64,000 bases of DNA from Lachnospiraceae bacterium (GCA_910575565.1 CAJTFL010000005.1:1-64000); one strand, 5' to 3'. Shown: positions 42,608 to 52,616, counted from the stretch's first letter. Translations and numbers: made by a program. Notes: generated by a model not told the origin, from the letters alone.

Positions 42608-42874
42608 ATGGCATTTAACAAAGGTGACAGGGCAGATGCTTCTAAGGTTAGAAGAGGCGGCGTTCGCAGAAGGAAAAAAGTTTGCGTATTCTGCGGCGAT
42701 AAGAACGGCGTAATTGATTATAAGGATGTAAATAAGTTAAAGAGATACGTATCTGAGCGAGGGAAAATCCTTCCCCGCCGGATCACCGGAAACTGTGCAA
42801 AGCATCAGAGGGCGCTGACGGTAGCCGTTAAGCGGGCACGCCATATCGCGCTGATGCCTTATACCTGTGATTAG
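42608..42874 (+). CDS. rpsR: 30S ribosomal protein S18
   Basis: 88 residues: [62 protein letters not shown]. This copy keeps the Cys-x2-Cys/Cys-x2-His zinc-type residues (CVFC, CAKH). The start at 42608 has AAAGGAGG; the frame upstream is non-coding. Confidence 0.95.
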   Translation: MAFNKGDRADASKVRRGGVRRRKKVCVFCGDKNGVIDYKDVNKLKRYVSERGKILPRRITGNCAKHQRALTVAVKRARHIALMPYTCD

Positions 42875-42885
42875 TCTAAATGATG

Positions 42886-42919
42886 AAAAAGCCTGGAGGG
42901 GTCGCCTTCCAGGCTTTTT
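42886..42919 (+). terminator. Terminator of rpsF-ssb-rpsR
   Basis: AAAAAGCCTGGA / TTCCAGGCTTTTT, a 12-base stem with a nine-base loop and T5, 12 bases after rpsR. Confidence 0.9.
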
Positions 42920-42929
42920 GATTCTGCAG

Positions 42930-42947
42930 GCAATGAGCCAAGCGCCG
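42930..42947 (+). repeat. Short dispersed repeat GCAATGAGCCAAGCGCCG, copy 2
   Basis: Identical to 31870-31887. Here it overlaps a small AGCCAA / TTGGCT hairpin. Confidence 0.6.
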
Positions 42948-42967
42948 GGGGTATGGTTTGGCTGCGA

Positions 42968-43156
42968 CTACAGATTAGAGGATGTTTGAGTCATGCTCTT
43001 TAAGATTTCTGCCTTGCAGCTGTGCTTTTTGTTCTTTTTATCGAAGGTTATCCCCACGGCAAGGATTCTTCCGCCATAGGGAGGCTTTTCCCCTAATTTT
43101 CCCTTCAAACCGAAGGGCATATTCCCGGCTATGGCCGGAATGGCAACTCCTGACAC
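42968..43156 (-). CDS. Doubtful small protein or gene remnant
   Basis: A 62-residue frame, IAGNMPFGLKGKLGEKPPYGGRILAVGITFDKKNKKHSCKAEIL, that looks protein-like in composition and could be the end of a decayed enzyme gene. No ribosome binding site or family identified. Confidence 0.25.
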   Translation of the reverse strand: MSGVAIPAIAGNMPFGLKGKLGEKPPYGGRILAVGITFDKKNKKHSCKAEILKSMTQTSSNL

Positions 43157-43266
43157 CAGGAGGGCGATTCTGACTGGCTGAACGATTATTATAAAAAGCT
43201 TTTATGGGCACAAGCATCAGGAATTTTGGCGGAATGATGACTTTGACGGAATGATCAATAAAACAT

Positions 43267-43295
43267 TTGTGTTTTCCATCATTATTCGCTATACT
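43267..43295 (+). promoter_or_regulatory. Sigma-A promoter
   Basis: TTGTGT, 17 bases, TATACT, 85 bases before the GNAT gene at 43380, and probably driving 43380-48565. Confidence 0.6.
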
Positions 43296-43379
43296 AAAAG
43301 AAGTGGAAGAAAAAGGGACTGGTAATAGGTTGAGAAAGACTTTGGAAATTATTCCGAAGAAACATATGGGAGGGACGCC

Positions 43380-44165
43380 ATGATTTATGAATTAAAGGAG
43401 CTGGGGAAAGCCGCGCCGTTGTTCGGGCAGTGGCAGGAGAGCTTGATCTGGTCATGCCTCCAGGGGGTAATGGGAAAAATCTATGTGGATTCCTTAGAGA
43501 AGCCAGCCTCAGCTCTGGCTCTCCTGGGGGATTTTGGGTTTTTCGCGGGACGGCCGGACAGGGAGATGGTCTTGGGAAAGCCAGAGAGCCGGGAGAAGGA
43601 TTTTGTGATTATGGTTCCCCAGGATAAGGCCTGGGAAAAGCTTATGGAGGAATGCCTTGGGGAAAGGGCAAAGAAAGTTACCCGGTATGCCATAAAAAAG
43701 GAGCCGGGCGTATTCTGCCGGGAAAAGCTTAAGGCCGCGGCAGAGGGAGTTCCCCAGGGCTATGACCTTAGGCTGATGGATGAGTCTTTGTTTTGGCAGT
43801 GCAGGGAGATTGGGTGGTGCAGGGACTGGGTGGCACAGTATGAAGATTACGGGCAGTATAAGCAGTACGGTCTTGGGGCGGTGATCCTAAAGGACAAGGA
43901 ACCGGTTTCCGGCGCTTCCTCTTACTCCGGCTACCGGGGCGGGATAGAGATAGAGATTGCAACCAGGGAGGATTTCCGAAGGAGGGGCTTTGCCTATATC
44001 TGCGGGGCAAGGCTGATCCTGGAATGCCTGGATCGGGGCTGGTATCCCAACTGGGATGCCCAGAATAAATGGTCTGTGGCTCTGGCCCAAAAGCTGGGCT
44101 ATCACTTTGACCATGAATACACGGCGTATGAGGTTATGTGGGAGATGTACGGGGAGGAAGCGTGA
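43380..44165 (+). CDS. GNAT-family acetyltransferase (GNAT_acetyltran type)
   Basis: 261 residues, two-domain GNAT of the PF12746 kind: an N-terminal half without motifs and a C-terminal GNAT fold with IEIEIATREDFRRRGFAYICGARLILECLDRGWYPNWDAQNKWSVALAQKLGYHFDHEY, the acetyl-CoA loop and the WDAQN signature. GGGAGGG precedes the ATG. Its stop abuts the TTG start of the binding-protein gene. Confidence 0.82.
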   Translation: MIYELKELGKAAPLFGQWQESLIWSCLQGVMGKIYVDSLEKPASALALLGDFGFFAGRPDREMVLGKPESREKDFVIMVPQDKAWEKLMEECLGERAKKVTRYAIKKEPGVFCREKLKAAAEGVPQGYDLRLMDESLFWQCREIGWCRDWVAQYEDYGQYKQYGLGAVILKDKEPVSGASSYSGYRGGIEIEIATREDFRRRGFAYICGARLILECLDRGWYPNWDAQNKWSVALAQKLGYHFDHEYTAYEVMWEMYGEEA

Positions 44166-45431
44166 TTGAAGGATAAGGCGTTTGTTTTGCGGAAAGGCAT
44201 TTTGCTTTGTACGCTGACTCTGGGGCTTTCTGGGTGCGGCATCAAAGCGGCGGACAGTTCGGCAGAGGCAAGGAGCCAGGAAAGCGGAGCGGAGGTTTCT
44301 GGCAGGGAAGCTGGCGGCAAAACCGGCACGGATAGCAAAGATGGCGTAAATGGCATAGGCGATGGCACGGACAGCAAAAGCGGCAAAGGGGCAGACAGCA
44401 CAGGCAGCGAAAACGGCAAGGGAGCTGGCAGCACAGGCGGCGCAGGCAACAGCGGCCCCAAGGAAAACGCGGCTAACGCCGTTGATTTTGACCGTGAGCT
44501 GGACGGCTACCAGCCATTAAAAAACGAATATAATTTTTATTTTACCTATAAGATGGTTCATCCCTGGTGGGATGGGGTGGCTCTTGGGATAGAGGAAGCG
44601 GTAAAGCAGTATGAAGATGCAGGGGTGATGATTAGCTACGAATACCTGGCTCCCGTCCGCCCTTCCGCCCAGGATCAGAACCAGCGCATAAAGGATGCCG
44701 CCTTAAGGGGCTTTGATGTTATCGGGGTGGACGTGGCGGATGTAAGCCAGGTTACGCCGGTGATCAACCGGCTGATAGAAGAAGGGCAGAAGGTGATGAC
44801 CTTTTCCAGCTCTGACTCAGGGAAGGAAGACGGGTGTAAGCGGATTGCCTATGTGGGCAATACCCATAACTATGAGGATGGCGTTAAGCTTACGGAAGCG
44901 CTTTGTGAAAGGCTGGGGTATCAGGGAAAGGTTGCCCTCCTGGTGGGAAACAAGGGGGCGCCCTGCCATGAGGAGCGGGCGGCGGGAGCCAGGGATGTGA
45001 TCGCCAAGTATCCGGGCATGGAAATCGTGGCGGAGGATTATGACGAGGATTTGGTGGAAGAGGCTCATCGGTTTACCCGGGAGATTTTGGACGGATATCC
45101 GGAACTTGCAGGTCTTATCTGCTGTAATATGAGCAATCCTGTGGGCGCTGCCCGGGCGGTTATTGAAGCTGGCCAGGAGGAAGAAATGGTGATCGTGGGG
45201 ATGGATCACGACCAGGAGGCCTTACGGTACTTGAAAGAAGGGGTGATTTACGCCTTGGGTGTCCAGGACTGCTATTCCATCGGCTTTGACACCATTCAGG
45301 TGGCGGTTAAGATTGCGGACGGGCAGCTTCCCGGAGAGGCTTACCCGGAGAAAACAGAGGAAACGACAACGATCATTTACCAGGACGGGGCAGCGGCAGT
45401 GCTGCGGACGCTGTATGGTGAGATCGATTAA
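44166..45431 (+). CDS. Sugar-binding lipoprotein (periplasmic-binding type, Peripla_BP_4)
   Basis: 421 residues. Starts with TTG set by GGAGG nine bases upstream. Lipobox LGLSGC (Cys about 20) is followed by a 75-residue Ser/Gly/Lys/Asp linker and a ribose/galactose-binding-type domain (about 115-410: [66 protein letters not shown]). No ABC permease is near. Instead the next gene is a membrane histidine kinase, so the protein probably delivers a ligand to that sensor. Confidence 0.83.
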   Translation: MKDKAFVLRKGILLCTLTLGLSGCGIKAADSSAEARSQESGAEVSGREAGGKTGTDSKDGVNGIGDGTDSKSGKGADSTGSENGKGAGSTGGAGNSGPKENAANAVDFDRELDGYQPLKNEYNFYFTYKMVHPWWDGVALGIEEAVKQYEDAGVMISYEYLAPVRPSAQDQNQRIKDAALRGFDVIGVDVADVSQVTPVINRLIEEGQKVMTFSSSDSGKEDGCKRIAYVGNTHNYEDGVKLTEALCERLGYQGKVALLVGNKGAPCHEERAAGARDVIAKYPGMEIVAEDYDEDLVEEAHRFTREILDGYPELAGLICCNMSNPVGAARAVIEAGQEEEMVIVGMDHDQEALRYLKEGVIYALGVQDCYSIGFDTIQVAVKIADGQLPGEAYPEKTEETTTIIYQDGAAAVLRTLYGEID

Positions 45432-45448
45432 GGACGGCGGCGCAGAAA

Positions 45449-48400
45449 ATGGATGAATCACGGCATGGCAGGAAAAGGAAGGCGGCAAATCAACTGCCGC
45501 TGCCCTGGCGGATGGCTGGGGAGGATGAAGGGATAAACGAAAAGCAGAGGAAGGAAACCGCGGCTCGCGTGTTTTTCGGCGGGCTGGTGATTGCGGCTAT
45601 CCTTTTGCTTACCACTGTCTGGGTGTCAAACAGCGCCCGGGTCAGCACGAAGCAGGCGGTGGGCCGGGTAAGCGAGTTTTACTTAGAGGAGCTGGCCGGG
45701 CGCAGGGCCAGGACGATTGCTGAGGAGCTGAAAAACTATTTTGCCCAGATGGAGGAGGCGCTTAAGGTATTGGAGCCGTCGGATTTGGAAAGCCAGGAGT
45801 CCCTGCGGAGATTCCTGGGGAAAATCCGGAGGCTTTACGCCGTGGAAAAATTCGCCCTGGCCGATGAGCGGGGAGTGGTTTACACGCGGCACAGCACGGC
45901 TTCCGGCTTAAGCCGGTACAGCTTTCTTGCAGAGGAGCTTAAGGAGCCGATGATCCAGATGGCGAACCTTTACGGGGCGCAGAAGCAGGTGCTTTTGGCA
46001 ATTCCGGTGGAGGATCTTTCCTTTCAGGGTTATTCCATTAAAGTATGCTTTATCCAGATCAACATTAAGGATATGTTAAGCTCTTTAACGCTCCAGGGAA
46101 GCGACAACGAGACGTACATAAATTTGTATTACCGGAACGGGGAAAGCCTGACCAATGACGATTTCGGATACCTTACCGCAGGGAATAACTTGCTGGAGGC
46201 ATTAGAGGATGCGCAGATGGATCAGGGGTTCAGCCAGGAGCAGCTGAAGGAGGATTTTGCCGGCGGCAGGCGGGGGCAGATTTCCTTTAATTACCAGGGA
46301 GTGCGGGAAGATTTGTGCTATATGCCGGTGGAAGGGACGAACTGGATGCTGACCATCCTTATCCGGGACAATGTGATCAGCGAGCAGATCAGATCTATCA
46401 GCCTGGCCATGATGAGGCGTGGGGTTATCCAGATTGTCATCACCGTGACGGTTACGATAGCCATATTTTCCGGGCTGATCTATCATTCCAAGAGGAATGC
46501 CAGTATGGTTTTGGAGCAGGAGAAAGCGGACGGGAACCGGATCAGGGCAGCTTACCGCCAGATTGAGCGGGAGCAGACGGCGATGGAAAACATCCATGCC
46601 GCCATGGGCTCCGGCCAGTGGAGCATGGAGTTTGACCGGGATGCCCGGATGGTTTCCTGCACCTGGTCAGATAAATTCCGGGAAATGCTGGGCTACAAAA
46701 ACCAGGAGGATTTTCCCGATAAGCTGGAATCCTGGTCGGCGCTGCTCCATGAGGAAGACAAGGATCAGGTCCTGAAGGAATACTGGGATACGGTGATGGA
46801 CTATACTAATGAGAAGACTTATGGCGTGGAGTACCGCCTTCTGACGAAAAATGCCGGGTGGAGGTGGTTTCATGCAGCCGGGAGGCTGTCCAGGAGGGAG
46901 GACGGCTCGCCCATTGTCTTTGTGGGGCTTTTCGTGGATATTGATGATGAGAAGCAGATGGAGGAGCGGCTAAGGAAGCAGAAGGTTGATCTTGAGGATG
47001 CCCTGGCGGCGGCCCAGCACGCCAATAAGGCAAAGACCACTTTCTTAAATAATATGTCTCATGATATCCGGACGCCCATGAACGCCATTATCGGCTTTAC
47101 TTCCCTGGCGGCGGCCCATATCGACAATACAGAGCAGGTGCAGGATTACTTGGCAAAGATTACCACCTCCAGCAACCATCTTCTTAGCCTAATTAACGAC
47201 GTTCTGGATATGAGCCGCATTGAAAGCGGGAAGGTAAAAATCGAGGAAAAGGAAACCTCCCTGCCGGAGATTATGCATGATTTAAAGACGATTGTGCAGG
47301 CGGACATTACCGCAAAGCAGCTGGAATTCTACATCGATACGGCGGATGTGGTTAATGAGCATATTTTGTGCGATAAGCTGCGGCTGAATCAGGTTCTGCT
47401 GAATCTCTTAAGCAACGCCATGAAGTTTACCAAGCCCGGAGGGATAGTCGGCGTGCGCGTCCAGCAGAAGGGCAACGCGCCGGAGGGCTGGGCTTCCTAT
47501 GAATTCCAGGTGAAGGACACGGGGATCGGGATGAGCAGGGAATTTTTGGCTCATGTCTTTGAACCCTTTGAGCGGGAGCGGACCAGCACGGTCAGCGGGA
47601 TCCAGGGAACCGGCTTGGGAATGGCGATCACAAAGAACATCGTGGATATGATGGGTGGCAGGATCACGGTGGACAGCGAAGAGGGGAAAGGAACTACCTT
47701 TGTGGTATCCCTGGAGTTTCGTACCTGTTCCGCCACGGTAAGGCAGGAGGCAATCCCGGAATTAATGGGGCTGCGGGCCTTAGTGGCGGATGATGACTTT
47801 AATACCTGCTCCAGCGTCACGAAAATGCTTTCGGTCATCGGTATGCGTCCGGACTGGACGACCTCCGGCAAGGAAGCGGTGCTGCGGGTTAAGCTTGCCA
47901 AGGAGCAGGCGGATGAGTATTTCGTCTACATCATCGACTGGCTGATGCCGGATATGAACGGCATCGAGGTCGTCCGGCGTATCCGGGGGATTGTGGGGGA
48001 AAGCAGGCCTATCATCATCCTGACGGCTTACGACTGGTCGGATGTGGAGGAGGAGGCCAGGAAGGCAGGCGTTACCGCCTTCTGCTCAAAGCCGATTTTC
48101 CTGTCGGAGCTGAGGGAGCTTTTGGAGACGCCCTTTGCCGGGCAGCCGGAAAAGGAAGGCATCGTGGAGAAAAGCGTTTCCTTTAAGGGGAAGAAAATCC
48201 TCCTGGTGGAGGACAATGAGCTGAACCAGGAGATTGCCGTGGAGATTTTGCAGGAGGCAGGCTTTATCATGGATGTGGCCAATGACGGCTCCGTGGCGGT
48301 GGAAAAGGTGAGAGCTGCCCAATCTGGCCAGTATGATCTGATCCTGATGGATATCCAGATGCCCACCATGGACGGCTACGAGGCCACGAAACGGATCCGG

Positions 48401-48565
48401 GCCATGGATCGGCCAGAGTGTGCCCATATCCCCATTGTCGCCATGACCGCCAATGCCTTTGACGAGGACAGGAAGGAAGCCCTTGAGGCGGGGATGAACG
48501 GGCATATTGCAAAGCCTATTGACATCCCTAAGCTGATGGAGCTTTTGGGGGAAATCTTAACATAG
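45449..48565 (+). CDS. Hybrid sensor histidine kinase with two receiver domains
   Basis: 1038 residues. TM1 about 38-58, an extracellular dCache-like sensor, TM2 about 327-350, a PAS domain (about 385-510), HisKA with the phospho-acceptor in [10 protein letters not shown] (about 535), HATPase ([27 protein letters not shown]) and two receivers. REC1 (about 770-890) has LVADDD and [13 protein letters not shown]2 (about 915-1035) has LLVEDNE and [11 protein letters not shown]. No output domain or Hpt is visible, so a separate partner must carry the signal onward. It starts 17 bases after the binding-protein gene. Confidence 0.9.
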   Translation: MDESRHGRKRKAANQLPLPWRMAGEDEGINEKQRKETAARVFFGGLVIAAILLLTTVWVSNSARVSTKQAVGRVSEFYLEELAGRRARTIAEELKNYFAQMEEALKVLEPSDLESQESLRRFLGKIRRLYAVEKFALADERGVVYTRHSTASGLSRYSFLAEELKEPMIQMANLYGAQKQVLLAIPVEDLSFQGYSIKVCFIQINIKDMLSSLTLQGSDNETYINLYYRNGESLTNDDFGYLTAGNNLLEALEDAQMDQGFSQEQLKEDFAGGRRGQISFNYQGVREDLCYMPVEGTNWMLTILIRDNVISEQIRSISLAMMRRGVIQIVITVTVTIAIFSGLIYHSKRNASMVLEQEKADGNRIRAAYRQIEREQTAMENIHAAMGSGQWSMEFDRDARMVSCTWSDKFREMLGYKNQEDFPDKLESWSALLHEEDKDQVLKEYWDTVMDYTNEKTYGVEYRLLTKNAGWRWFHAAGRLSRREDGSPIVFVGLFVDIDDEKQMEERLRKQKVDLEDALAAAQHANKAKTTFLNNMSHDIRTPMNAIIGFTSLAAAHIDNTEQVQDYLAKITTSSNHLLSLINDVLDMSRIESGKVKIEEKETSLPEIMHDLKTIVQADITAKQLEFYIDTADVVNEHILCDKLRLNQVLLNLLSNAMKFTKPGGIVGVRVQQKGNAPEGWASYEFQVKDTGIGMSREFLAHVFEPFERERTSTVSGIQGTGLGMAITKNIVDMMGGRITVDSEEGKGTTFVVSLEFRTCSATVRQEAIPELMGLRALVADDDFNTCSSVTKMLSVIGMRPDWTTSGKEAVLRVKLAKEQADEYFVYIIDWLMPDMNGIEVVRRIRGIVGESRPIIILTAYDWSDVEEEARKAGVTAFCSKPIFLSELRELLETPFAGQPEKEGIVEKSVSFKGKKILLVEDNELNQEIAVEILQEAGFIMDVANDGSVAVEKVRAAQSGQYDLILMDIQMPTMDGYEATKRIRAMDRPECAHIPIVAMTANAFDEDRKEALEAGMNGHIAKPIDIPKLMELLGEILT

Positions 48566-48683
48566 AGCTTGGGCTAGTACACTAGTACAGCGTTGCATTG
48601 ATCTTGATTCCAAGGACTTTTGGCCTTTCTTGACAGAGCAGGGCAGGACTGGTAAAATGGTTACGGTTTAAACATATGATGTT

Positions 48684-48707
48684 GGGGTCAAAAGGTCTTT
48701 TGGCCCC
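48684..48707. repeat. Strong hairpin with inverted partner downstream
   Basis: GGGGTCAAAAG / CTTTTGGCCCC (11 bp, one T-G) closes over a two-base loop. Part of it, GGGTCAAAAGGTCT (48685-48698), recurs as a perfect reverse complement at 48850-48863, and CTGATACC (48709) recurs inverted as GGTATCAG (48865). The order of the two matching blocks is the same on both sides, so they cannot form one nested stem. Confidence 0.75.
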
Positions 48708-48732
48708 TCTGATACCGAATTGCTCCGCACTC

Positions 48733-48808
48733 TGTGCTCCCGCAATTCTCAAAAACATTCAAAATCCGCCCTAATCGGGCTGCTTTTTCATGTTTTTGGC
48801 GGGTTCCA
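48733..48808 (+). repeat. 75-bp dispersed repeat with terminator-like core, copy 2
   Basis: Aligns with 14969-15043. The core GCCC-TAATC-GGGC followed by TGCTTTTTC looks like an intrinsic terminator and could end the kinase transcript. Confidence 0.65.
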
Positions 48809-48917
48809 AGTTCAAAAATCCTCTTGCAAGCAAGTTTGCATCGGATTTTAGACCTTTTGACCCTGGTATCAGCATATGTATTTAGTAAAACCGCCAAAGC
48901 GGAAAGGAATGAAAACA

Positions 48918-50273
48918 ATGGGAAAATATTTTGGCACGGACGGCTTCCGCGGGGAAGCGAATGTAGATTTAACGGTAGAGCACGCTTATCAGGTAGGGCG
49001 TTTTTTAGGCTGGTATTACGGGCAGGAGAATCGGGAAAAGCGCTGCCGCGTGGTGATTGGCAAGGATACCAGGCGGAGCAGCTATATGTTTGAGTATTCC
49101 CTGGTGGCCGGCCTTACGGCTTCCGGCGCGGACGTATCCCTGCTCCATGTGACCACCACCCCCAGCGTATCCTATGTGGTGCGCACCGAAGGGTTTGACT
49201 GCGGTATAATGATCTCCGCCAGCCATAATCCCTTCTATGACAATGGGATTAAGGTGATCAACGGAAATGGGGAGAAGCTGGAGGAAAGGGTAATCGAAAA
49301 GATCGAACAGTATTTGGACGGGGAGATGGGGCAGATCCCCCTGGCAAGGGGAGAGAACATCGGCCGCACCACGGACTTTGCCGCAGGGCGGAACCGGTAT
49401 ATCGGCTATCTGATCTCCATCGCCACCCGCTCCTTTAAAAACATGAAGGTGGCCTTAGACTGTGCCAATGGAAGCGCCTCGGCCATTGCCAAAAACGTGT
49501 TTGACGCCCTGGGGGCGGAAACCCATGTGATGAACAATGAGCCCAACGGAACGAACATTAACGCGGACTGCGGCTCCACCCATATCCGGCATCTGCAGAA
49601 ATTCGTGGTGGAGCAGGGCTGCGACGTGGGCTTTGCCTATGACGGCGACGCCGACCGATGCCTGGCGGTGGATTCCAAGGGGCGGCTGGTAGACGGTGAT
49701 GTGATTATGTATATCTGCGGCAAATACATGAAGGAGCAGGGGACGCTGCCCCATAACACGGTTGTCACCACGGTGATGTCCAATTTTGGCCTGTATAAGG
49801 CCTTTGACCGGGAAGGGATACGCTACGAGAAAACGGCTGTGGGGGATAAGTATGTTTATGAAAATATGTCCCTTAACGGTCACGGCTTAGGGGGCGAGCA
49901 GTCCGGCCATATCATCTTCAGCAAGCACGCTACCACCGGGGACGGGATCCTCACCTCCCTTAAGGTGATGGAGGTGATCCTGGAGAAAAAGCAGACCCTG
50001 GAAAAATTAGCCTCCGAGGTGGAGATTTATCCCCAGGTGTTAAAGAATGTGCGGGTAAAGGATAAGAAGGCGGCCCAGGAGGATGAAGCTGTCCAGGCGG
50101 AAGTGGCAAAGGTGACGGAAAGCCTGGGGGATGACGGAAGGATCCTTCTGCGCCAGTCCGGCACGGAGCCGGTGGTGCGGGTGATGGTGGAAGCGCCCTC
50201 CATGGAAACCTGTGAGGCTTATGTGGATCAGGTGATTGAAGTGATGGAGAAGCAGGGCCACTTCGCCGGGTAG
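48918..50273 (+). CDS. glmM: Phosphoglucosamine mutase
   Basis: 451 residues, normal length. GKYFGTDGFRGEAN start; active-site phosphoserine in MISASHNPFYDNGIK (about 100); metal loop DGDADRCL (about 243); sugar-binding GGEQSGHI (about 327); phosphate-binding RQSGTEPVVRVMVE at the end. Converts glucosamine-6-phosphate to the 1-phosphate for UDP-GlcNAc. The ATG at 48918 suits AAAGGA; 48909 is the alternative. Confidence 0.94.
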   Translation: MGKYFGTDGFRGEANVDLTVEHAYQVGRFLGWYYGQENREKRCRVVIGKDTRRSSYMFEYSLVAGLTASGADVSLLHVTTTPSVSYVVRTEGFDCGIMISASHNPFYDNGIKVINGNGEKLEERVIEKIEQYLDGEMGQIPLARGENIGRTTDFAAGRNRYIGYLISIATRSFKNMKVALDCANGSASAIAKNVFDALGAETHVMNNEPNGTNINADCGSTHIRHLQKFVVEQGCDVGFAYDGDADRCLAVDSKGRLVDGDVIMYICGKYMKEQGTLPHNTVVTTVMSNFGLYKAFDREGIRYEKTAVGDKYVYENMSLNGHGLGGEQSGHIIFSKHATTGDGILTSLKVMEVILEKKQTLEKLASEVEIYPQVLKNVRVKDKKAAQEDEAVQAEVAKVTESLGDDGRILLRQSGTEPVVRVMVEAPSMETCEAYVDQVIEVMEKQGHFAG

Positions 50274-50695
50274 CGGGGCTGCTTTGGCCTTTAGCGAGAG
50301 CCGTTTTGCCCTGCGGCGTCCTGTCAGGCATTTTCCGTCTTTCGCCAGGCGTCTTGCCAGGGAATCGTTGTCAGGCAGTTTGCCTGGAAGTCGTTTGCTT
50401 GGAGAGAAAAAAAGATTGCCATGAAAAGTGGCGTATGCTATAATGTAGGGAACTGGCGGCGGGGCGTCCCTGCCATGCCGGAATATGAAAGAAAAGGAAT
50501 GATGAAGATGGGGTTAGGCCGGTAACAGCCACCTTGTTTATTGTTAAGCATTACGGCGTGATTTATCGACTCCTTGGCCTTTAAGGGGCTGGGAAAAGAA
50601 TTGCAGATGAACTGACGTGAATGGAGAGATGCTCCGAAAGACGGTATCAGGGGCGTTGAAGGAAAGATTTGACAAGGACAATGGAGGAGAAAATC
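50274..50695. other. Region between glmM and leuA, including a long leuA leader
   Basis: A promoter at 50416-50444 would give a leuA leader of about 245 bases. It contains a possible short ORF ATG ATG AAG ATG GGG TTA GGC CGG TAA (50502-50528 area) and no T-box signature or intrinsic terminator that I can see. A long leader on a leucine gene suggests regulation, mechanism not evident. Confidence 0.45.
50416..50444 (+). promoter_or_regulatory. Sigma-A promoter of leuA
   Basis: TTGCCA, 17 bases, TATAAT with TGC just before the -10 box. About 245 bases upstream of the leuA start. Confidence 0.7.
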
Positions 50696-52363
50696 ATGTT
50701 GAATTATCAAAGATACAAACGGGTTCCCGTAGTGGATTTCCCGGAGAGGAGCTGGCCGGGCAAGGAGATTGGGAAAGCGCCCATATGGTGCAGCGTGGAT
50801 CTTAGGGACGGCAACCAGGCTTTAGTGGAGCCTATGGTGGTGGAAGAAAAGGTGGAGATGTTTAACCTGCTGGTGAAGCTGGGCTTTAAGGAGATTGAGG
50901 TAGGCTTTCCGGCGGCATCCCAGATTGAGTTTGACTTCCTGCGCCAGTTGGTAGACCGGAAGCTGATCCCTGACGACGTGGTGGTTCAGGTGCTGGTTCA
51001 GTGCCGGGAGCATTTGATTAAGCGGACCTTTGAGGCCTTAAAGGGGATTAAAAAGGCCATCGTCCATATCTATAATTCCACCTCCACCCTGCAGCGGGAC
51101 GTGGTGTTCCATAAGGATATGGAAGAGATCCGGGAGATTGCGGTGATTGGAACCAAGCTGGTTCAAAAATATATGGCGGATTTTGACGGGGAGATCCTTT
51201 TGGAATACTCGCCGGAGAGCTTTACCGGGACGGAGCTGGATTTTGCCCTGGATATCTGTACGGCAGTCCAGGAAACCTGGGGGGCTACCAAGGAGAAAAA
51301 GATTATCATCAACCTGCCTTCTACGGTGGAGATGAATACCCCTAATGTATACGCGGATCAGATAGAATGGATGGATACCCATTTTAAGAACCGGGAAAGC
51401 ATCATTTTAAGCGTCCATCCCCACAATGACCGGGGGACGGGGATCGCCGCCACGGAGCTGGCTCTTTTGGCCGGGGCAGACCGGGTGGAAGGGACGCTGT
51501 TTGGCAACGGGGAGCGCACCGGCAATGTGGATATCACTACCCTTGCCTACAATATGTTCTCCCAGGGCATCAATCCGGAACTGAACTTAGAAAACGTAAA
51601 GGAGATCGCGGAGGTTTACGAGCGATGCACTAAGATGGATATTCATCCCCGCCATCCTTACGCGGGCAAGCTGGTATTTACCGCGTTTTCCGGCTCCCAC
51701 CAGGATGCCATCAATAAGGGGATGCAGGCTCTTAAGGAGCGGAACGGCCAGTACTGGGAGGTTCCTTACCTTCCCATCGACCCGGCGGATATCGGGCGGC
51801 AGTATGAGCCGGTGGTGCGGATCAACAGCCAGTCCGGCAAGGGCGGCGTGGCCTTTGTGATGGATACCTTCTACGGCTTTAAGCTTCCCAAGGGGATGCA
51901 TAAGGAGTTTGCCGATGTGATTCAGAAGATTTCTGAGCAGCAGGGCGAGGTGGCTCCAGAGCAGATTATGGCCGAGTTCAAGAAGCATTACCTGGATCGG
52001 AAAGAGCCTATGCACTTTAGGAAGTGCCGCATTTCCGATGCAGACGTGGGCAACGGCGACTTTGCCACCCTGGCGAAAGTTACCTATACCGCACACGGGA
52101 TTGAGAAAACCTTTGAGGGCGTGGGCAACGGGCCGATTGACGCGGTGCAGAGAGGCTTGGAGGACGAACTGGGAATCCAGATCCGGGTAATGGACTACTC
52201 CGAGCACGCCTTAAGCTCCGGTTCCGGCGCACAGGCGGCTTCCTATATCCATGTGCTGGATATCAAGAGCGGGAGAGCCACCTACGGCGTGGGGATCAGC
52301 TCCAATATTACCAGAGCTTCCGTAAGGGGGATTTTCAGCGCGGTGAACCGGCTGTTTTATTAA
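50696..52363 (+). CDS. leuA: 2-isopropylmalate synthase (LeuA type 2)
   Basis: 555 residues, the longer type-2 form. DLRDGNQALVEPM is the catalytic metal/acid motif, SVHPHNDRGTGIAATELALLAGADRVEGTLFGNGERTGN holds the metal histidines, and the C-terminal LeuA allosteric domain (about 420-550) carries the leucine-feedback fold. First committed step of leucine synthesis. GGAGGAG fixes the ATG at 50696. No leuB, leuC or leuD follows. Confidence 0.93.
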   Translation: MLNYQRYKRVPVVDFPERSWPGKEIGKAPIWCSVDLRDGNQALVEPMVVEEKVEMFNLLVKLGFKEIEVGFPAASQIEFDFLRQLVDRKLIPDDVVVQVLVQCREHLIKRTFEALKGIKKAIVHIYNSTSTLQRDVVFHKDMEEIREIAVIGTKLVQKYMADFDGEILLEYSPESFTGTELDFALDICTAVQETWGATKEKKIIINLPSTVEMNTPNVYADQIEWMDTHFKNRESIILSVHPHNDRGTGIAATELALLAGADRVEGTLFGNGERTGNVDITTLAYNMFSQGINPELNLENVKEIAEVYERCTKMDIHPRHPYAGKLVFTAFSGSHQDAINKGMQALKERNGQYWEVPYLPIDPADIGRQYEPVVRINSQSGKGGVAFVMDTFYGFKLPKGMHKEFADVIQKISEQQGEVAPEQIMAEFKKHYLDRKEPMHFRKCRISDADVGNGDFATLAKVTYTAHGIEKTFEGVGNGPIDAVQRGLEDELGIQIRVMDYSEHALSSGSGAQAASYIHVLDIKSGRATYGVGISSNITRASVRGIFSAVNRLFY

Positions 52364-52440
52364 AGCTGACAAAAGAGCCAGGCTGGCGGTGTGTCGTTGG
52401 CCGTAAATGATGAATAAGCAAATATGGAAAATGCTGGAAA

Positions 52441-52463
52441 GGATGCCGCGGAGAACGGCATCC
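52441..52463 (+). terminator. Terminator downstream of leuA
   Basis: GGATGCCG / CGGCATCC, seven-base loop, followed by TTATTTC. Confidence 0.7.
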
Positions 52464-52508
52464 TTATTTCATAAATTTTTTAAAATATTTTGGAAAAAGA
52501 TGGGCGTT

Positions 52509-52542
52509 GAAATGCTTTTTGTAATGATCGGTGTGTTATAAT
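52509..52542 (+). promoter_or_regulatory. Promoter-like element shared by the two large surface-protein genes, copy 1
   Basis: GAAATGCTTTTTGTAATG through GTTATAAT matches 62315-62348 at 27 of 34 positions, including a -10 box (TATAAT here, TATACT there). It lies 222 bases before the surface-protein start at 52764; the other copy lies 230 bases before 62578. The similar spacing suggests joint regulation or a duplicated upstream region. Confidence 0.6.
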
Positions 52543-52585
52543 AGAGAAAAAGCTAAAACTCGGATGACATTGGAGATTATTGGGC

Positions 52586-52616
52586 GCAGGGCATGAGGTT
52601 TGACGTTATGCCCTGC
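52586..52616 (+). other. Leader hairpin of the first surface-protein gene
   Basis: GCAGGGCAT / ATGCCCTGC, a 9-bp perfect stem with a 13-base loop, about 45 bases after the promoter-like element and inside the untranslated leader. Function unknown. Confidence 0.55.

Larger units (their letters stand above)
42920..43379. other. Intergenic region after rpsR
   Basis: Holds the short repeat copy 42930-42947, a doubtful minus-strand frame and the promoter at 43267-43295. Nothing else recognised. Confidence 0.5.
48566..48917. other. Repeat-containing intergenic region before glmM
   Basis: No gene. It holds the strong hairpin at 48684-48707, the dispersed-repeat copy at 48733-48808 and an inverted 14-base copy of the hairpin arm at 48850-48863. 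Confidence 0.5.

Noticed and set aside
50445-50695. T-box riboswitch before leuA
   Set aside because: No conserved T-box (GGGTGGNACCGCG-like) sequence and no terminator stem found.
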